Assembly: GCA_947522735.1 (NCBI GenBank)
Contig: CANNTZ010000067.1
Location: 1 to 13,935 of the forward strand
Origin: an uncultured Oscillospiraceae bacterium
GTDB lineage: Bacteria; Bacillota; Clostridia; Oscillospirales; Ruminococcaceae
Direction of reading: 5' to 3'
Length of the DNA stretch: 13,935 bases
Part shown: in pieces, positions 1 to 6,285 of the stretch
Position numbering within the stretch: position 1 is the first letter of the stretch
How the letters are laid out: each line of letters starts with the position of its first letter
Translations under genes and position numbers: made by a program
Notes under the pieces: generated by a model
Told to the model about the DNA's origin: nothing
What the model saw: only the letters and a program-made list of their open reading frames with translations
Database searches by the model: none

Positions 1-341
1 TCAGCGGAAGAGGTGAGTGTTTCCAAAGAGAGAGGGGAAACAGCCTGAAAGGGTGTCCCCTCTCTCTTTGGTGCGCTTTTGCCTACTTGCACACGCATTT
101 ATGCGTGACGCATACAGCAATAGACCAGCCCAACTCCGCGGGAATAAGTTAACGAAACCGATAACGTAAGCGCCTTTGGCGCGAACCGCGGACTTATCAC
201 CGGGCATTGCCCGGCGCGCGGCATGAGCGCAAGTTAGCGCCAAAGCGCAGTCAATCCTCGCCGACAGGCGAAAGATTAAGTCAATCATAAGAAAAGATAG
301 AACAACTCAACTCCGCGCGAGCCAGCGCCCGCAGGAAAAAA
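1..341. other. Non-coding stretch downstream of the permease genes
   Basis: I see no convincing gene here. A 95-codon minus-strand reading frame (288 to 1) has no ribosome site and no recognisable domain, and it reads through the hairpin at 23-71. Small hairpins occur at 170-182 (GCGCC, TTT loop, GGCGC) and 201-213 (CGGGC, ATT loop, GCCCG), and the ten-base word CAACTCCGCG occurs at 130 and again at 308. Six T follow the YtcP-like stop codon on the minus strand (336-341), but the stem before them has only three to four pairs, so no terminator is claimed. In this transporter family the solute-binding protein gene often sits next to the permeases; it is not in this stretch. Confidence 0.5.
23..71. 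terminator. Perfect 16-bp inverted repeat, possible bidirectional terminator
   Basis: The arms 23-38 (CCAAAGAGAGAGGGGA) and 56-71 are exact reverse complements around a 17-base loop. The stem is long enough to end transcription from either side, and it lies about 270 bases past the YtcP-like stop codon. Neither strand has a clean T tract straight after the stem, so a termination role is inferred. It could also be a dispersed intergenic repeat or an RNA processing site. Confidence 0.45.
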
Positions 342-1262
342 TCAGCCCTTCAGGGAGCCGATGAGAACACCCTTGACAAAGTATTTCTGAACAAAAGGAT
401 ATGCAATAAGCATCGGCGCAGAGGCAATGAGGATGAGCGAGTACTTCATGCTCTCAGCCATCAGCTTGCGCTTCAGCATTGCCTCCGCCTGTATTGCCTC
501 CATCGACGTCATGGACTCTACAACATTCATCGCCTGATTCTGTATAAGTATGTTGCGAAGAACATATTGCAGGGGATAGAGCTTCTTTTTGTCGATGTAG
601 AGCACGGCGTTGAAAAAGGAGTTCCAACTTCCAACGGCGTTGAACAGCGCAATGACCGCAATGATAGCGCCGGAGATGGGCAGAGCGACGGAAAAGAATA
701 TTCTCAGCTCGTTTGCACCGTCAATCTTGGCGGCCTCGTATAGCTCGTCGGGAAAGTTGGTGAGATAGAACGTGCGCGTTATAATCATGTTGTATACACT
801 GAAGCCGGCGGGGATTATCAGCGCCCAGCGCGTGTTGATGAGCCCGAGCTGCTTTATCAGCAGATAGCCCGGGATCATGCCGCCGCCAATGTACATGGTG
901 ATGACGAAGAAGGTCATGATGACCTTGCGGCCACGCAGATTTTTGCGTGACATAACGTAAGCAGCCGGAATGGTGACGGCGAGACTGTATACAACGACAA
1001 GTGCGGTGTTGATAATGCTGTTGTAATAGCCGAGCCAGATTTCGTTGTTCTTTATAACGTTGGTATAGGCGTCGAAGGTTACATCGACGGGCGCGAATAT
1101 AACGTGGCCCTTGTATATTTCATATGGGTTGCTGGTCGAGGCTATAATGGTGAAATAGAGCGGATAGAGCACAACCAGCGTGTAGAATACGATGAGCGCG
1201 GCGTTGATTAAGCCGAAAGTCCTGTCGGACATGGTGCGCTTGGAGCGGAGCACATGGGACAT
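342..1262 (-). CDS. Carbohydrate ABC transporter permease, YtcP/LplC-like (CUT1 family)
   Basis: This 306-residue integral membrane subunit would pair with the LplB-like permease encoded just upstream to form the channel of a sugar importer. About six hydrophobic segments are visible, near residues 17-40, 83-105, 113-135, 145-165, 193-215 and 273-290. The cytoplasmic coupling loop that contacts the ATPase is clear at about 175-195 (YEAAKIDGANELRIFF, then a conserved proline). The length fits COG0395 proteins. The ATG at 1262 has a GAGGTGA ribosome site six bases upstream, and 29 bases separate it from the LplB-like stop, so the two genes are surely co-transcribed. The true substrate cannot be read from the permease; relatives carry oligosaccharides such as pectin or xylan fragments. 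No binding protein or ATPase follows in the window. Confidence 0.93.
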   Translation of the reverse strand: MSHVLRSKRTMSDRTFGLINAALIVFYTLVVLYPLYFTIIASTSNPYEIYKGHVIFAPVDVTFDAYTNVIKNNEIWLGYYNSIINTALVVVYSLAVTIPAAYVMSRKNLRGRKVIMTFFVITMYIGGGMIPGYLLIKQLGLINTRWALIIPAGFSVYNMIITRTFYLTNFPDELYEAAKIDGANELRIFFSVALPISGAIIAVIALFNAVGSWNSFFNAVLYIDKKKLYPLQYVLRNILIQNQAMNVVESMTSMEAIQAEAMLKRKLMAESMKYSLILIASAPMLIAYPFVQKYFVKGVLIGSLKG

Positions 1263-1291
1263 AATATCACCTCAAATCTGTTTGGTTCGTC

Positions 1292-2242
1292 TCACCAGAG
1301 GGAGGTTTCGGTCAGCTTGGCGGAGAGACGGTTGAAGAAGGTCAGCAGAACGATGTTGACGAGCGAATTGAACAGCCCAACTGCGGTGGAATAGCTGTAT
1401 TGAGCGTCCTTGATGCCAAGACGGTAGACAAAGGTGGAGAAAACATCGGACAACTCCATGTTCAGCTTGTTCTGGAGAAGCAGCACCTTTTCAAAGCCGC
1501 AGTCCATCATGGAGCCGAGAGACATTATCAGCAGTATCATGATCGTCGGGATAATGGAGGGCAGATCTATGTAGATGATCTTCTGGAAGCGGCTCGCGCC
1601 GTCGATCTCAGCCGCCTCTACAATCTGAGGATCGACGCCGGAGAGCGCCGCGAGATAGATTATCGTGCTCCAGCCCGCATCCTGCCAGATGCCGGATATG
1701 ACGTATATCGTCGAGAACCACAGCGGCTCGCTCAGAAAATCGCGGCCCTGTCCGCCGAGCAGCATGATTATCAGGTTGATAACGCCGGTCTCGCGCTGCA
1801 AAAACAGCTTCACCATGCCGCACATCGTAACCATCGAGATGAAGTGCGGGGCGTAGAGTATCATCTGCGAAACCTTCTTCAGCCGCTGGGAGCGCAGCTC
1901 GTTGAGCATAAGCGAGAGAATGATGGGCGCGGGCATTCCGACGAGCAGGCCGTGGACGTTGATTATCATCGTGTTGCGCAGCAGTTGCCAGAAGTTGGAG
2001 CTGGTGAGATAGCGCTTGAAATGCTTTAGCCCGACCCAGTCGCTGCCGAAAAAGCCCTTGCTGAATTTGAAATCGCGGAAGGCTATCTGCGCGCCATACA
2101 TGGGATAGTAACAGAAGATGAGGATAAAAACGATAGCGGGAATAAGCAGCAGATAAAGCTGCCAGTACTCGCGAAAATATTTTGCGGCATCGGAGCGCTT
2201 TTTCACACGCGTCGCCGAAGCTTTAGCTGTTGACAGAGCCAT
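1292..2242 (-). CDS. Carbohydrate ABC transporter permease, LplB-like (CUT1 family)
   Basis: This is the first gene of the permease pair, 316 residues, related to LplB (COG4209). A basic amphipathic N-terminus (residues 1-28) leads into the first helix at 29-48, followed by the family-typical sequence CYYPMYGAQIAFRDF at 44-58. Further helices lie near 95-117, 128-148, 177-200, 229-248 and 285-303. The coupling loop VEAAEIDGASRFQKI sits at 208-222 and is followed by the usual IDLP. The ATG at 2242 has GGAGGT eight bases upstream, which fixes the start. The protein should sit in the cytoplasmic membrane and work with the YtcP-like partner and a shared MsmK-type ATPase encoded elsewhere. A regulator is not apparent nearby; the GntR gene lies 6 kb away and probably serves another operon. 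Confidence 0.94.
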   Translation of the reverse strand: MALSTAKASATRVKKRSDAAKYFREYWQLYLLLIPAIVFILIFCYYPMYGAQIAFRDFKFSKGFFGSDWVGLKHFKRYLTSSNFWQLLRNTMIINVHGLLVGMPAPIILSLMLNELRSQRLKKVSQMILYAPHFISMVTMCGMVKLFLQRETGVINLIIMLLGGQGRDFLSEPLWFSTIYVISGIWQDAGWSTIIYLAALSGVDPQIVEAAEIDGASRFQKIIYIDLPSIIPTIMILLIMSLGSMMDCGFEKVLLLQNKLNMELSDVFSTFVYRLGIKDAQYSYSTAVGLFNSLVNIVLLTFFNRLSAKLTETSLW

Positions 2243-2282
2243 TTGCAGTGACCTCCATTATTGGCGTGATTGGTTCATTTAT

Positions 2283-2311
2283 AATTTAACATGTGGCAAA
2301 AGTGGATTCAA
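2283..2311 (-). promoter_or_regulatory. Candidate sigma-A promoter of the permease operon
   Basis: Reading the minus strand, TTGAAT (2306-2311) and TAAATT (2283-2288) are separated by 17 bases in an AT-rich gap, about 40 bases before the LplB-like start. The -10 matches consensus in only four of six places, so the call is moderate. Confidence 0.45.
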
Positions 2312-2429
2312 TATGTCGTTTTTGCTTTGACGAATAATACAAATTAACCTTATTTTAAAAATATTGCGGCGTAAACGGCCTGTATAAAAGGCTTGCAGGG
2401 CCTTCGACGAGCCGAGGGCCGGAGCGGTT
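2312..2429. other. Intergenic stretch with a weak hairpin
   Basis: No gene is supported here. On the minus strand a small stem, AAGGC with GCCTT (2388-2404, seven-base loop), is followed by TTTTATA and could be a weak terminator for minus-strand transcription coming from the zinc-ribbon region. Longer reading frames on both strands have arginine- and serine-rich compositions typical of chance GC-rich frames. Confidence 0.35.
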
Positions 2430-2585
2430 TCACGGTCGAACAAAATCCCCGGGGCGCAGGAGGGCGGCGAATCGCACGTATCGGCCACGGAGCTCAATCG
2501 GAGCAAGTTCGTTTTTCGGAGCGGCACGCTCGCAGTGGTTTCTCCGGCAGCCCCTCGACGGAGCGGACGTATATCGTCCGGACAT
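2430..2585 (-). CDS. Possible 51-residue basic small protein (uncertain)
   Basis: The minus-strand ATG at 2585 has a textbook AGGAGG seven bases upstream (2593-2598) and opens 51 codons ending in TGA at 2430. The peptide is arginine-rich (about ten Arg), contains three Cys/His positions in its first third, and resembles nothing I know. The frame is continuous with the decayed zinc-ribbon frame upstream, so it may simply be its degenerate tail. The ribosome site lies inside the 3' arm of the hairpin at 2589-2630. A chance ORF in GC-rich DNA is at least as likely as a real gene. Confidence 0.2.
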   Translation of the reverse strand: MSGRYTSAPSRGCRRNHCERAAPKNELAPIELRGRYVRFAALLRPGDFVRP

Positions 2586-2588
2586 GAC

Positions 2589-2630
2589 AACGCCTCCTGC
2601 CGTAGCCTGTATTCTACAGCAGAAGGCGTT
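2589..2630 (-). promoter_or_regulatory. Long hairpin burying a Shine-Dalgarno (or plus-strand terminator)
   Basis: Arms 2589-2605 and 2614-2630 form 15 pairs with two mismatches (7, 4 and 4 pairs) and an eight-base loop. Read on the minus strand, the 3' arm contains AGGAGG (2593-2598) ahead of the ATG at 2585, so folding would hide that ribosome site. Read on the plus strand, the stem runs into TTTTT (2629-2633) like a Rho-independent terminator, but no plus-strand gene precedes it. The fold is seen directly; which role is right is inference. Confidence 0.45.
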
Positions 2631-2822
2631 TTTCCATACGAGATAAAGCATCAGTCCTGCAAGCGGGGTCGCGAAGCCAAGCGCACCCCGGGCAGGGCTT
2701 CCGCTGCCGTTGACAGGGGAGACGGAGATAAACACAGGAGCATCCGACGAGCCGCAGCCGGGGCGGGAGGTTGCCCTGAGGCCAAGTGCTTTTCCGCAGT
2801 CTCGGCAAAAGGCTATGACAAT
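2628..2822 (-). pseudogene. Decayed zinc-ribbon membrane protein gene
   Basis: On the minus strand the frame reads AFCRDCGKAL, then RPGCG, a Pro/Ser/Gly-rich linker, and ALGFATPLAGLMLYLVWK. That order (N-terminal zinc ribbon, linker, and a helix ending LYLVWK) is typical of short Firmicute zinc-ribbon membrane proteins, which normally continue with an RAKSAGKG-like stretch and a second helix. Here the third zinc Cys is Arg (codon CGC at 2763-2765, one change from TGC). The expected start codon is ATA (2814-2816, one change from ATG) five bases after GAAGGA, and the protein runs into the hairpin at 2630 right after the first helix. It could still be expressed from ATT at 2822, but loss of start, zinc ligand and C-terminus together suggest a remnant. 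Confidence 0.5.
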
Positions 2823-2896
2823 CCTTCGATCAATATAATTTCCCCGAGGTCGCAAGAGCTTGAGGCTCGTCGCGGGTTGAATTTCTTTTATGAAAT

Positions 2897-2925
2897 TTTA
2901 TGATCCTGCAAAAGAGTTTAGTCAA
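2897..2925 (-). promoter_or_regulatory. Candidate sigma-A promoter upstream of the zinc-ribbon remnant
   Basis: Minus strand: TTGACT (2920-2925), 17-base spacer, CATAAA (2897-2902), in an AT-rich stretch about 75 bases before the presumed old start of the zinc-ribbon gene. The -35 matches five of six and the -10 four of six. It lies beyond the terminator at 3037-3077, so it would begin an independent transcript. Confidence 0.45.
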
Positions 2926-3036
2926 TGCCGTTTTGCCGGGTGCTTTTTCACATCGGCTGAAAATTTGCGTTTGAATTGTAAAGCAGCGCATGAAAACGAG
3001 AAGCCATCCAAAGGAGGGCCGGCGAAAAATGAGAGC

Positions 3037-3077
3037 AAAAAACGCCCGGAGACGCTGTTCAAGACCGTCTCCGGACG
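3037..3077 (-). terminator. Rho-independent terminator (minus strand)
   Basis: Arms 3043-3054 and 3066-3077 pair over 12 positions with one C-A mismatch around an 11-base loop, and on the minus strand the stem is followed directly by six T (3037-3042). Adjacent A/T bases extend the stem by three pairs. It would end transcripts from the small membrane protein gene and from polA read-through. The GC-rich stem plus T tract makes this a strong call. Confidence 0.85.
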
Positions 3078-3258
3078 TTTGATTCCCGGTTGCACCGGCA
3101 TTGGGACGCGCAACGCCATGGCAAGCATGACGAACGCCAACCAAACCGCCGTGCAAACAAACATACCTGCTCCGGCCCGCGCCGTCTGACGGCGGAGCCG
3201 TGGGCAAGCTTTTCTTCGCAACAGGTATAATGTGCGAAAAGGCAGTCGCTCCCGTGCG
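3078..3258 (-). other. Long 3' untranslated stretch with palindromes
   Basis: About 180 bases lie between the stop of the small membrane protein and its terminator. They contain a near-perfect palindrome at 3180-3194 (CGCCGTC, T, GACGGCG) and a hairpin TTCGCA / TGCGAA at about 3217-3237. A hydrophobic minus-strand frame starts at ATG 3164 behind GGAG, but it reads straight through the terminator stem and is not called as a gene. A TATAAT on the plus strand (3226-3231) has no -35 partner. Confidence 0.4.
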
Positions 3259-3501
3259 TTACTTTTTCGCGGCAGGCTCCTGCGGCGCGGGCGCATCGGC
3301 GGATTCGCTTTCGGCAAGCCTTTGCTGCGCCTTTTTGCCCTTGTTGGTCTGCACGACTATCGCAATGAGCAGCGACACGAGCGTGACCGCAGCGACGCCG
3401 AGCGCGACCCAGTTGAGCGTCGTGATCGCCTTGAGATTCATTTCAAGCACGTAGAACACCGTGAGCAGCAGAACCGCGACAAAAAGCAGTATGTTTTTCA
3501 T
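3259..3501 (-). CDS. Small two-helix membrane protein of unknown function
   Basis: The product has 80 residues: helix 1 at about 3-19, a short polar turn, helix 2 at about 29-52, then a basic patch (TNKGKK) and an Ala/Pro/Glu/Lys-rich tail (about 53-80) that should be cytoplasmic by the positive-inside rule. I do not recognise the family. The ATG at 3501 is chosen over an upstream in-frame position because AGGAGA lies ten bases before it (3512-3517) and the good promoter at 3545-3573 overlaps any longer start. It lies 94 bases downstream of polA on the same strand but has its own promoter and ends at the terminator at 3037-3077. A membrane-anchoring or LapA-like role is possible but not shown. 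Confidence 0.75.
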   Translation of the reverse strand: MKNILLFVAVLLLTVFYVLEMNLKAITTLNWVALGVAAVTLVSLLIAIVVQTNKGKKAQQRLAESESADAPAPQEPAAKK

Positions 3502-3544
3502 AGATGTTGCATCTCCTGTCAAAATTCTTGATGAGTCTATGAAA

Positions 3545-3573
3545 ATTATATCAGCCACGGAGCGGAAAATCAA
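3545..3573 (-). promoter_or_regulatory. Sigma-A promoter of the small membrane protein gene
   Basis: Minus strand: TTGATT (3568-3573), 17-base spacer, then a perfect TATAAT (3545-3550) preceded by TGA, which makes an extended -10. It lies in the gap between the polA stop and the next start and would give a leader of about 37 bases. Confidence 0.75.
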
Positions 3574-3595
3574 GTGAAAAGCGAATATTTATGCG

Positions 3596-6190
3596 CTATT
3601 TTGCCTCCAGCCAGTTTTTGCCGGAGTGAACGACCGCCTCGAGCGGCACAGTGAGCTGCGCGGCGTGCGTCATCTCGTCGTGGAGGATGCGTGTCGCCTG
3701 CTCCTGCTCGTCCGGCGTGGTTTCGAGTATCAGCTCGTCGTGAACCTGAAGGATGAGCCGCGTTTTCATGTTGTTCTCACGCAGCCGGTCGTAAACGCGT
3801 ATCATGGCAAGCTTGATTATGTCTGCGGCGCTGCCCTGTATGGGCATGTTGCGCGCGACGCGTTCGCCGAACGCCCTCGTAGGTCCCTTGCCGGAGGTGA
3901 GCTCCGGAAGATAGCGCCTGCGCCCCATCAGCGTCGAGACATAGCCGTCGCGCCTGGCGTTCTCGACAACCTCGTCCATATACCTCTTTACGCCCTTATA
4001 GAGCGCGAAATAGCCCTTGATATAGGCGTCCGCCTCGGCGACGGTGACGCCGATATCGCCCGAGAGCGAATAGGCGCTGATGCCATAGACGATGCCGAAA
4101 TTGACCGCCTTTGCCCGGCGGCGCATGAGCGGTGTGACGAACTCCGGCGGCATGTTGAAAACCTCGGAGGCGGTCAGCGTGTGGATATCGATGCCGTCGA
4201 TGAAGGCGCGGCGCATGGCGTCATCGTTCGCGATGTGCGCGAGGATGCGCAGCTCAATCTGCGAATAGTCGGCGTCGAGCAGCAGCATTCCGTCCTCCGC
4301 GACAAAGAATTCGCGCAGCTTCTCGCCCTCCCTGGTGCGCACGGGGATGTTCTGAAGATTCGGCTCTGCGGAGCTTATCCGCCCGGTGCGCGTCTCGGTC
4401 TGGATGAAGCGGGTGCGAATGCGCCCGTCGGGATCTACCGCGCCGAGCAGGCCCTCGACGTAGGTCGAATTGAGCTTGGTGAGCTTGCGGAAGCGCAGGA
4501 TCTCATCGATTACCGGGTGGCGTCCGCGCAACGAATCCAGCACCTCGGCGTCGGTGGAATAGCCGCTTCTGGTTTTCTTTTTCGCCGGAAGTCCCAGCTT
4601 GACGAACAGCACCTCGCCGAGCTGCTTTGGCGAATTTATATTGAACTCGCACCCCGCGTGCTCAAAAATTCGGCGTTGCAGCTCGGATATCTCAGCGGAA
4701 AAATCGCGGCCATATTCGCGCAGGCCGTCGGTGTCCAGCTTGAAGCCGGTCAGCTCCATCGAGGCGAGCACCCTTGCGAGCGGCAGCTCGATCTCGTCGA
4801 GCAGCTTCCGCTGACCGTTTTTACCGATCTCCTCCGCAAGCATCCCGCATAGCGGCGCAAACGCAAGACAATCCGCAAGGAACGCGCCGGACACCCCGGC
4901 GTCTCCGTCGGACTCGCGGCGCGGCGGCGAATACTGCGCTGCAATATGCGCGACGTCATAGGAGGAGGCGTTGGGCGCAAGCAGATATCCGGCGAGCGAG
5001 AGGTCGAACACGATATTCGGCTCAAGGCCCTTCTCCAGCGCGTAGCGCCATGCCTGCTTGGAATCTGGCAGCCGCAGCGGCACGCCGGAGAACGCGGCTG
5101 CCATCAGCTCATCGAAGCTGTCGTCTCCGGGAAAGGCGGTGATGCCGACGGGCGCACCGTCCTCGCAAAATTCAAAGTATGCGGCGGCCGGCTCGTCGCC
5201 GTTCCACTCGAATACGGCGTCAAGCCCGGACGCCGTTCGCAGCCTTTCGGCGTCGCCAGGCGCGGCGCGGTGCAGCGCCACGGAGGGGGCGCGCTCGTCC
5301 GTCTCCTCCGCGGGGACGGCGGAGCCGTCAAGCTCCATGCGTTCTGCAAGCTTGAAAAGGTCGAGCCGTGCGAGCAGCCGATATAGCCTCGCCGGGTCTC
5401 CTGGCGCTTTTTTATATTGAGAAATGTCGGTGCAGACCGGCGCAGAGCGGCATATTTCGGCGAGCCTGCGGCTTAGATAGGCCGAATCGCGTCCGGCGGC
5501 AAGCTTTGCGCGCGCTCCGGGCTTTATATCCGTGGAATCGAGGCTTGCATAGACAGCGTCAAGGCTGCCGAAGCGCGCAATGAGCTGGAGCGCGGTCTTT
5601 TCGCCGATGCCTGCGACACCGGGGATGTTGTCGGAGCTGTCGCCCATCAGTGCCTTGACGTCCACGAACTGCGAGGGGTCAACGCCGTATTTCTCACGGA
5701 AGGCGGCGAGATCAAGGAGGTCGCCGTTGACGGTGCCGCGGACATTCGCCATCTGGACGCTGACGTTTTCGGTTATGAGCTGTAGGCTGTCGCGGTCGCC
5801 CGTGGCGATGACGCATTTGTCGCCGTTTTTGTCGCAGGCGTTGGCAAGGGTGCCGAGGATATCGTCCGCCTCAAAGCCCTCGTGCTCGACGATCGTATAG
5901 CCCATTTCGGAGATGATTTCGTGGATAAGCGGAAACTGCTCCGCAAGCTCCGGAGGCATTCCCTTGCGCTGGGCCTTGTAGCCGTCGTAAAGCCTGTGGC
6001 GAAAGGTGGGTGCGTGCATATCGAAGGCGAAGGCGACTGCGTCCGGCGCATGCTCGCCGGTCAGCCGCAGGATTATGCTCAGAAAGCCGTGTATCGCGTT
6101 GGTATGGGCGCCGTTGCGCGAGGTGAGCGGCGGCACGCCGTAGAACGCGCGGTTCATAATGCTATTGGAGTCTATCGCGAGCAGCTTCAT
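3596..6190 (-). CDS. polA: DNA polymerase I
   Basis: The 864-residue replication and repair polymerase fills gaps and removes RNA primers. Residues 1-290 are the 5'-3' exonuclease: LLAIDSNSIMNRAFY at 3-17, the acidic FEADD at 106-110, the TGDRD loop at 130-134 and GDSSDNIPG at 183-191. Residues 300-460 occupy the 3'-5' exonuclease position but lack the DxE metal ligands (AVFEWNG at 325-331), so proofreading is probably lost, as in Bacillus and Taq enzymes. The polymerase part has motif A DYSQIELR (641-648), motif B RRRAKAVNFGIVYG (690-703) and motif C QVHDELILE (815-823). The ATG at 6190 matches the usual N-terminus of the family; its nearest ribosome site, GAAAGG, is a distant 15 bases upstream. 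It follows the propeller gene after 95 bases with no strong terminator. Confidence 0.98.
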   Translation of the reverse strand: MKLLAIDSNSIMNRAFYGVPPLTSRNGAHTNAIHGFLSIILRLTGEHAPDAVAFAFDMHAPTFRHRLYDGYKAQRKGMPPELAEQFPLIHEIISEMGYTIVEHEGFEADDILGTLANACDKNGDKCVIATGDRDSLQLITENVSVQMANVRGTVNGDLLDLAAFREKYGVDPSQFVDVKALMGDSSDNIPGVAGIGEKTALQLIARFGSLDAVYASLDSTDIKPGARAKLAAGRDSAYLSRRLAEICRSAPVCTDISQYKKAPGDPARLYRLLARLDLFKLAERMELDGSAVPAEETDERAPSVALHRAAPGDAERLRTASGLDAVFEWNGDEPAAAYFEFCEDGAPVGITAFPGDDSFDELMAAAFSGVPLRLPDSKQAWRYALEKGLEPNIVFDLSLAGYLLAPNASSYDVAHIAAQYSPPRRESDGDAGVSGAFLADCLAFAPLCGMLAEEIGKNGQRKLLDEIELPLARVLASMELTGFKLDTDGLREYGRDFSAEISELQRRIFEHAGCEFNINSPKQLGEVLFVKLGLPAKKKTRSGYSTDAEVLDSLRGRHPVIDEILRFRKLTKLNSTYVEGLLGAVDPDGRIRTRFIQTETRTGRISSAEPNLQNIPVRTREGEKLREFFVAEDGMLLLDADYSQIELRILAHIANDDAMRRAFIDGIDIHTLTASEVFNMPPEFVTPLMRRRAKAVNFGIVYGISAYSLSGDIGVTVAEADAYIKGYFALYKGVKRYMDEVVENARRDGYVSTLMGRRRYLPELTSGKGPTRAFGERVARNMPIQGSAADIIKLAMIRVYDRLRENNMKTRLILQVHDELILETTPDEQEQATRILHDEMTHAAQLTVPLEAVVHSGKNWLEAK

Positions 6191-6215
6191 ATCGTCGAGA
6201 TCAAACCTTTCTGTA

Positions 6216-6269
6216 ATACATATATGTATGCACACAGCGGCAGCCCCCGGCAAACGCAGGAGCTGCCGC
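6216..6269. repeat. Hairpin and 14-bp palindrome upstream of polA
   Basis: Arms GCGGCAGC (6237-6244) and GCTGCCGC (6262-6269) pair perfectly around 17 bases, and a separate exact palindrome ATACATATATGTAT spans 6216-6229 in the polA leader. No T tract follows the stem on the minus strand, so it is a poor terminator. It may attenuate read-through from the sigma/propeller operon, or the palindrome may be an operator or part of a weak polA promoter. Only the symmetry is certain. Confidence 0.45.
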
Positions 6270-6285
6270 ACAAAGTATGCGGATG

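Noticed and set aside
1..288. 95-codon minus-strand frame
   Set aside because: No ribosome site, no domain, and its last third is the perfect hairpin at 23-71.
336..360. Possible terminator at the end of the YtcP-like gene
   Set aside because: Six T follow the stop, but the preceding stem (CCC/GGG with a four-base loop) is too short to be convincing.
1400..2029. Long plus-strand frame antisense to the LplB-like gene
   Set aside because: It mirrors a well-supported membrane protein gene, has no ribosome site or domain, and its composition is that of a reverse-complement shadow.
2922..3164. Hydrophobic 80-codon minus-strand frame with GGAG before ATG 3164, toxin-like at first sight
   Set aside because: It reads through the strong terminator stem and T tract at 3037-3077, so an intact message is unlikely, and no family resemblance is visible.
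3226..3231. TATAAT on the plus strand
   Set aside because: No -35 element lies 16-18 bases upstream, no extended -10 is present, and no plus-strand gene follows.
3626..4852. 408-codon plus-strand frame opposite polA
   Set aside because: The opposite strand encodes unmistakable DNA polymerase I motifs; the long open frame follows from GC-rich codon use.
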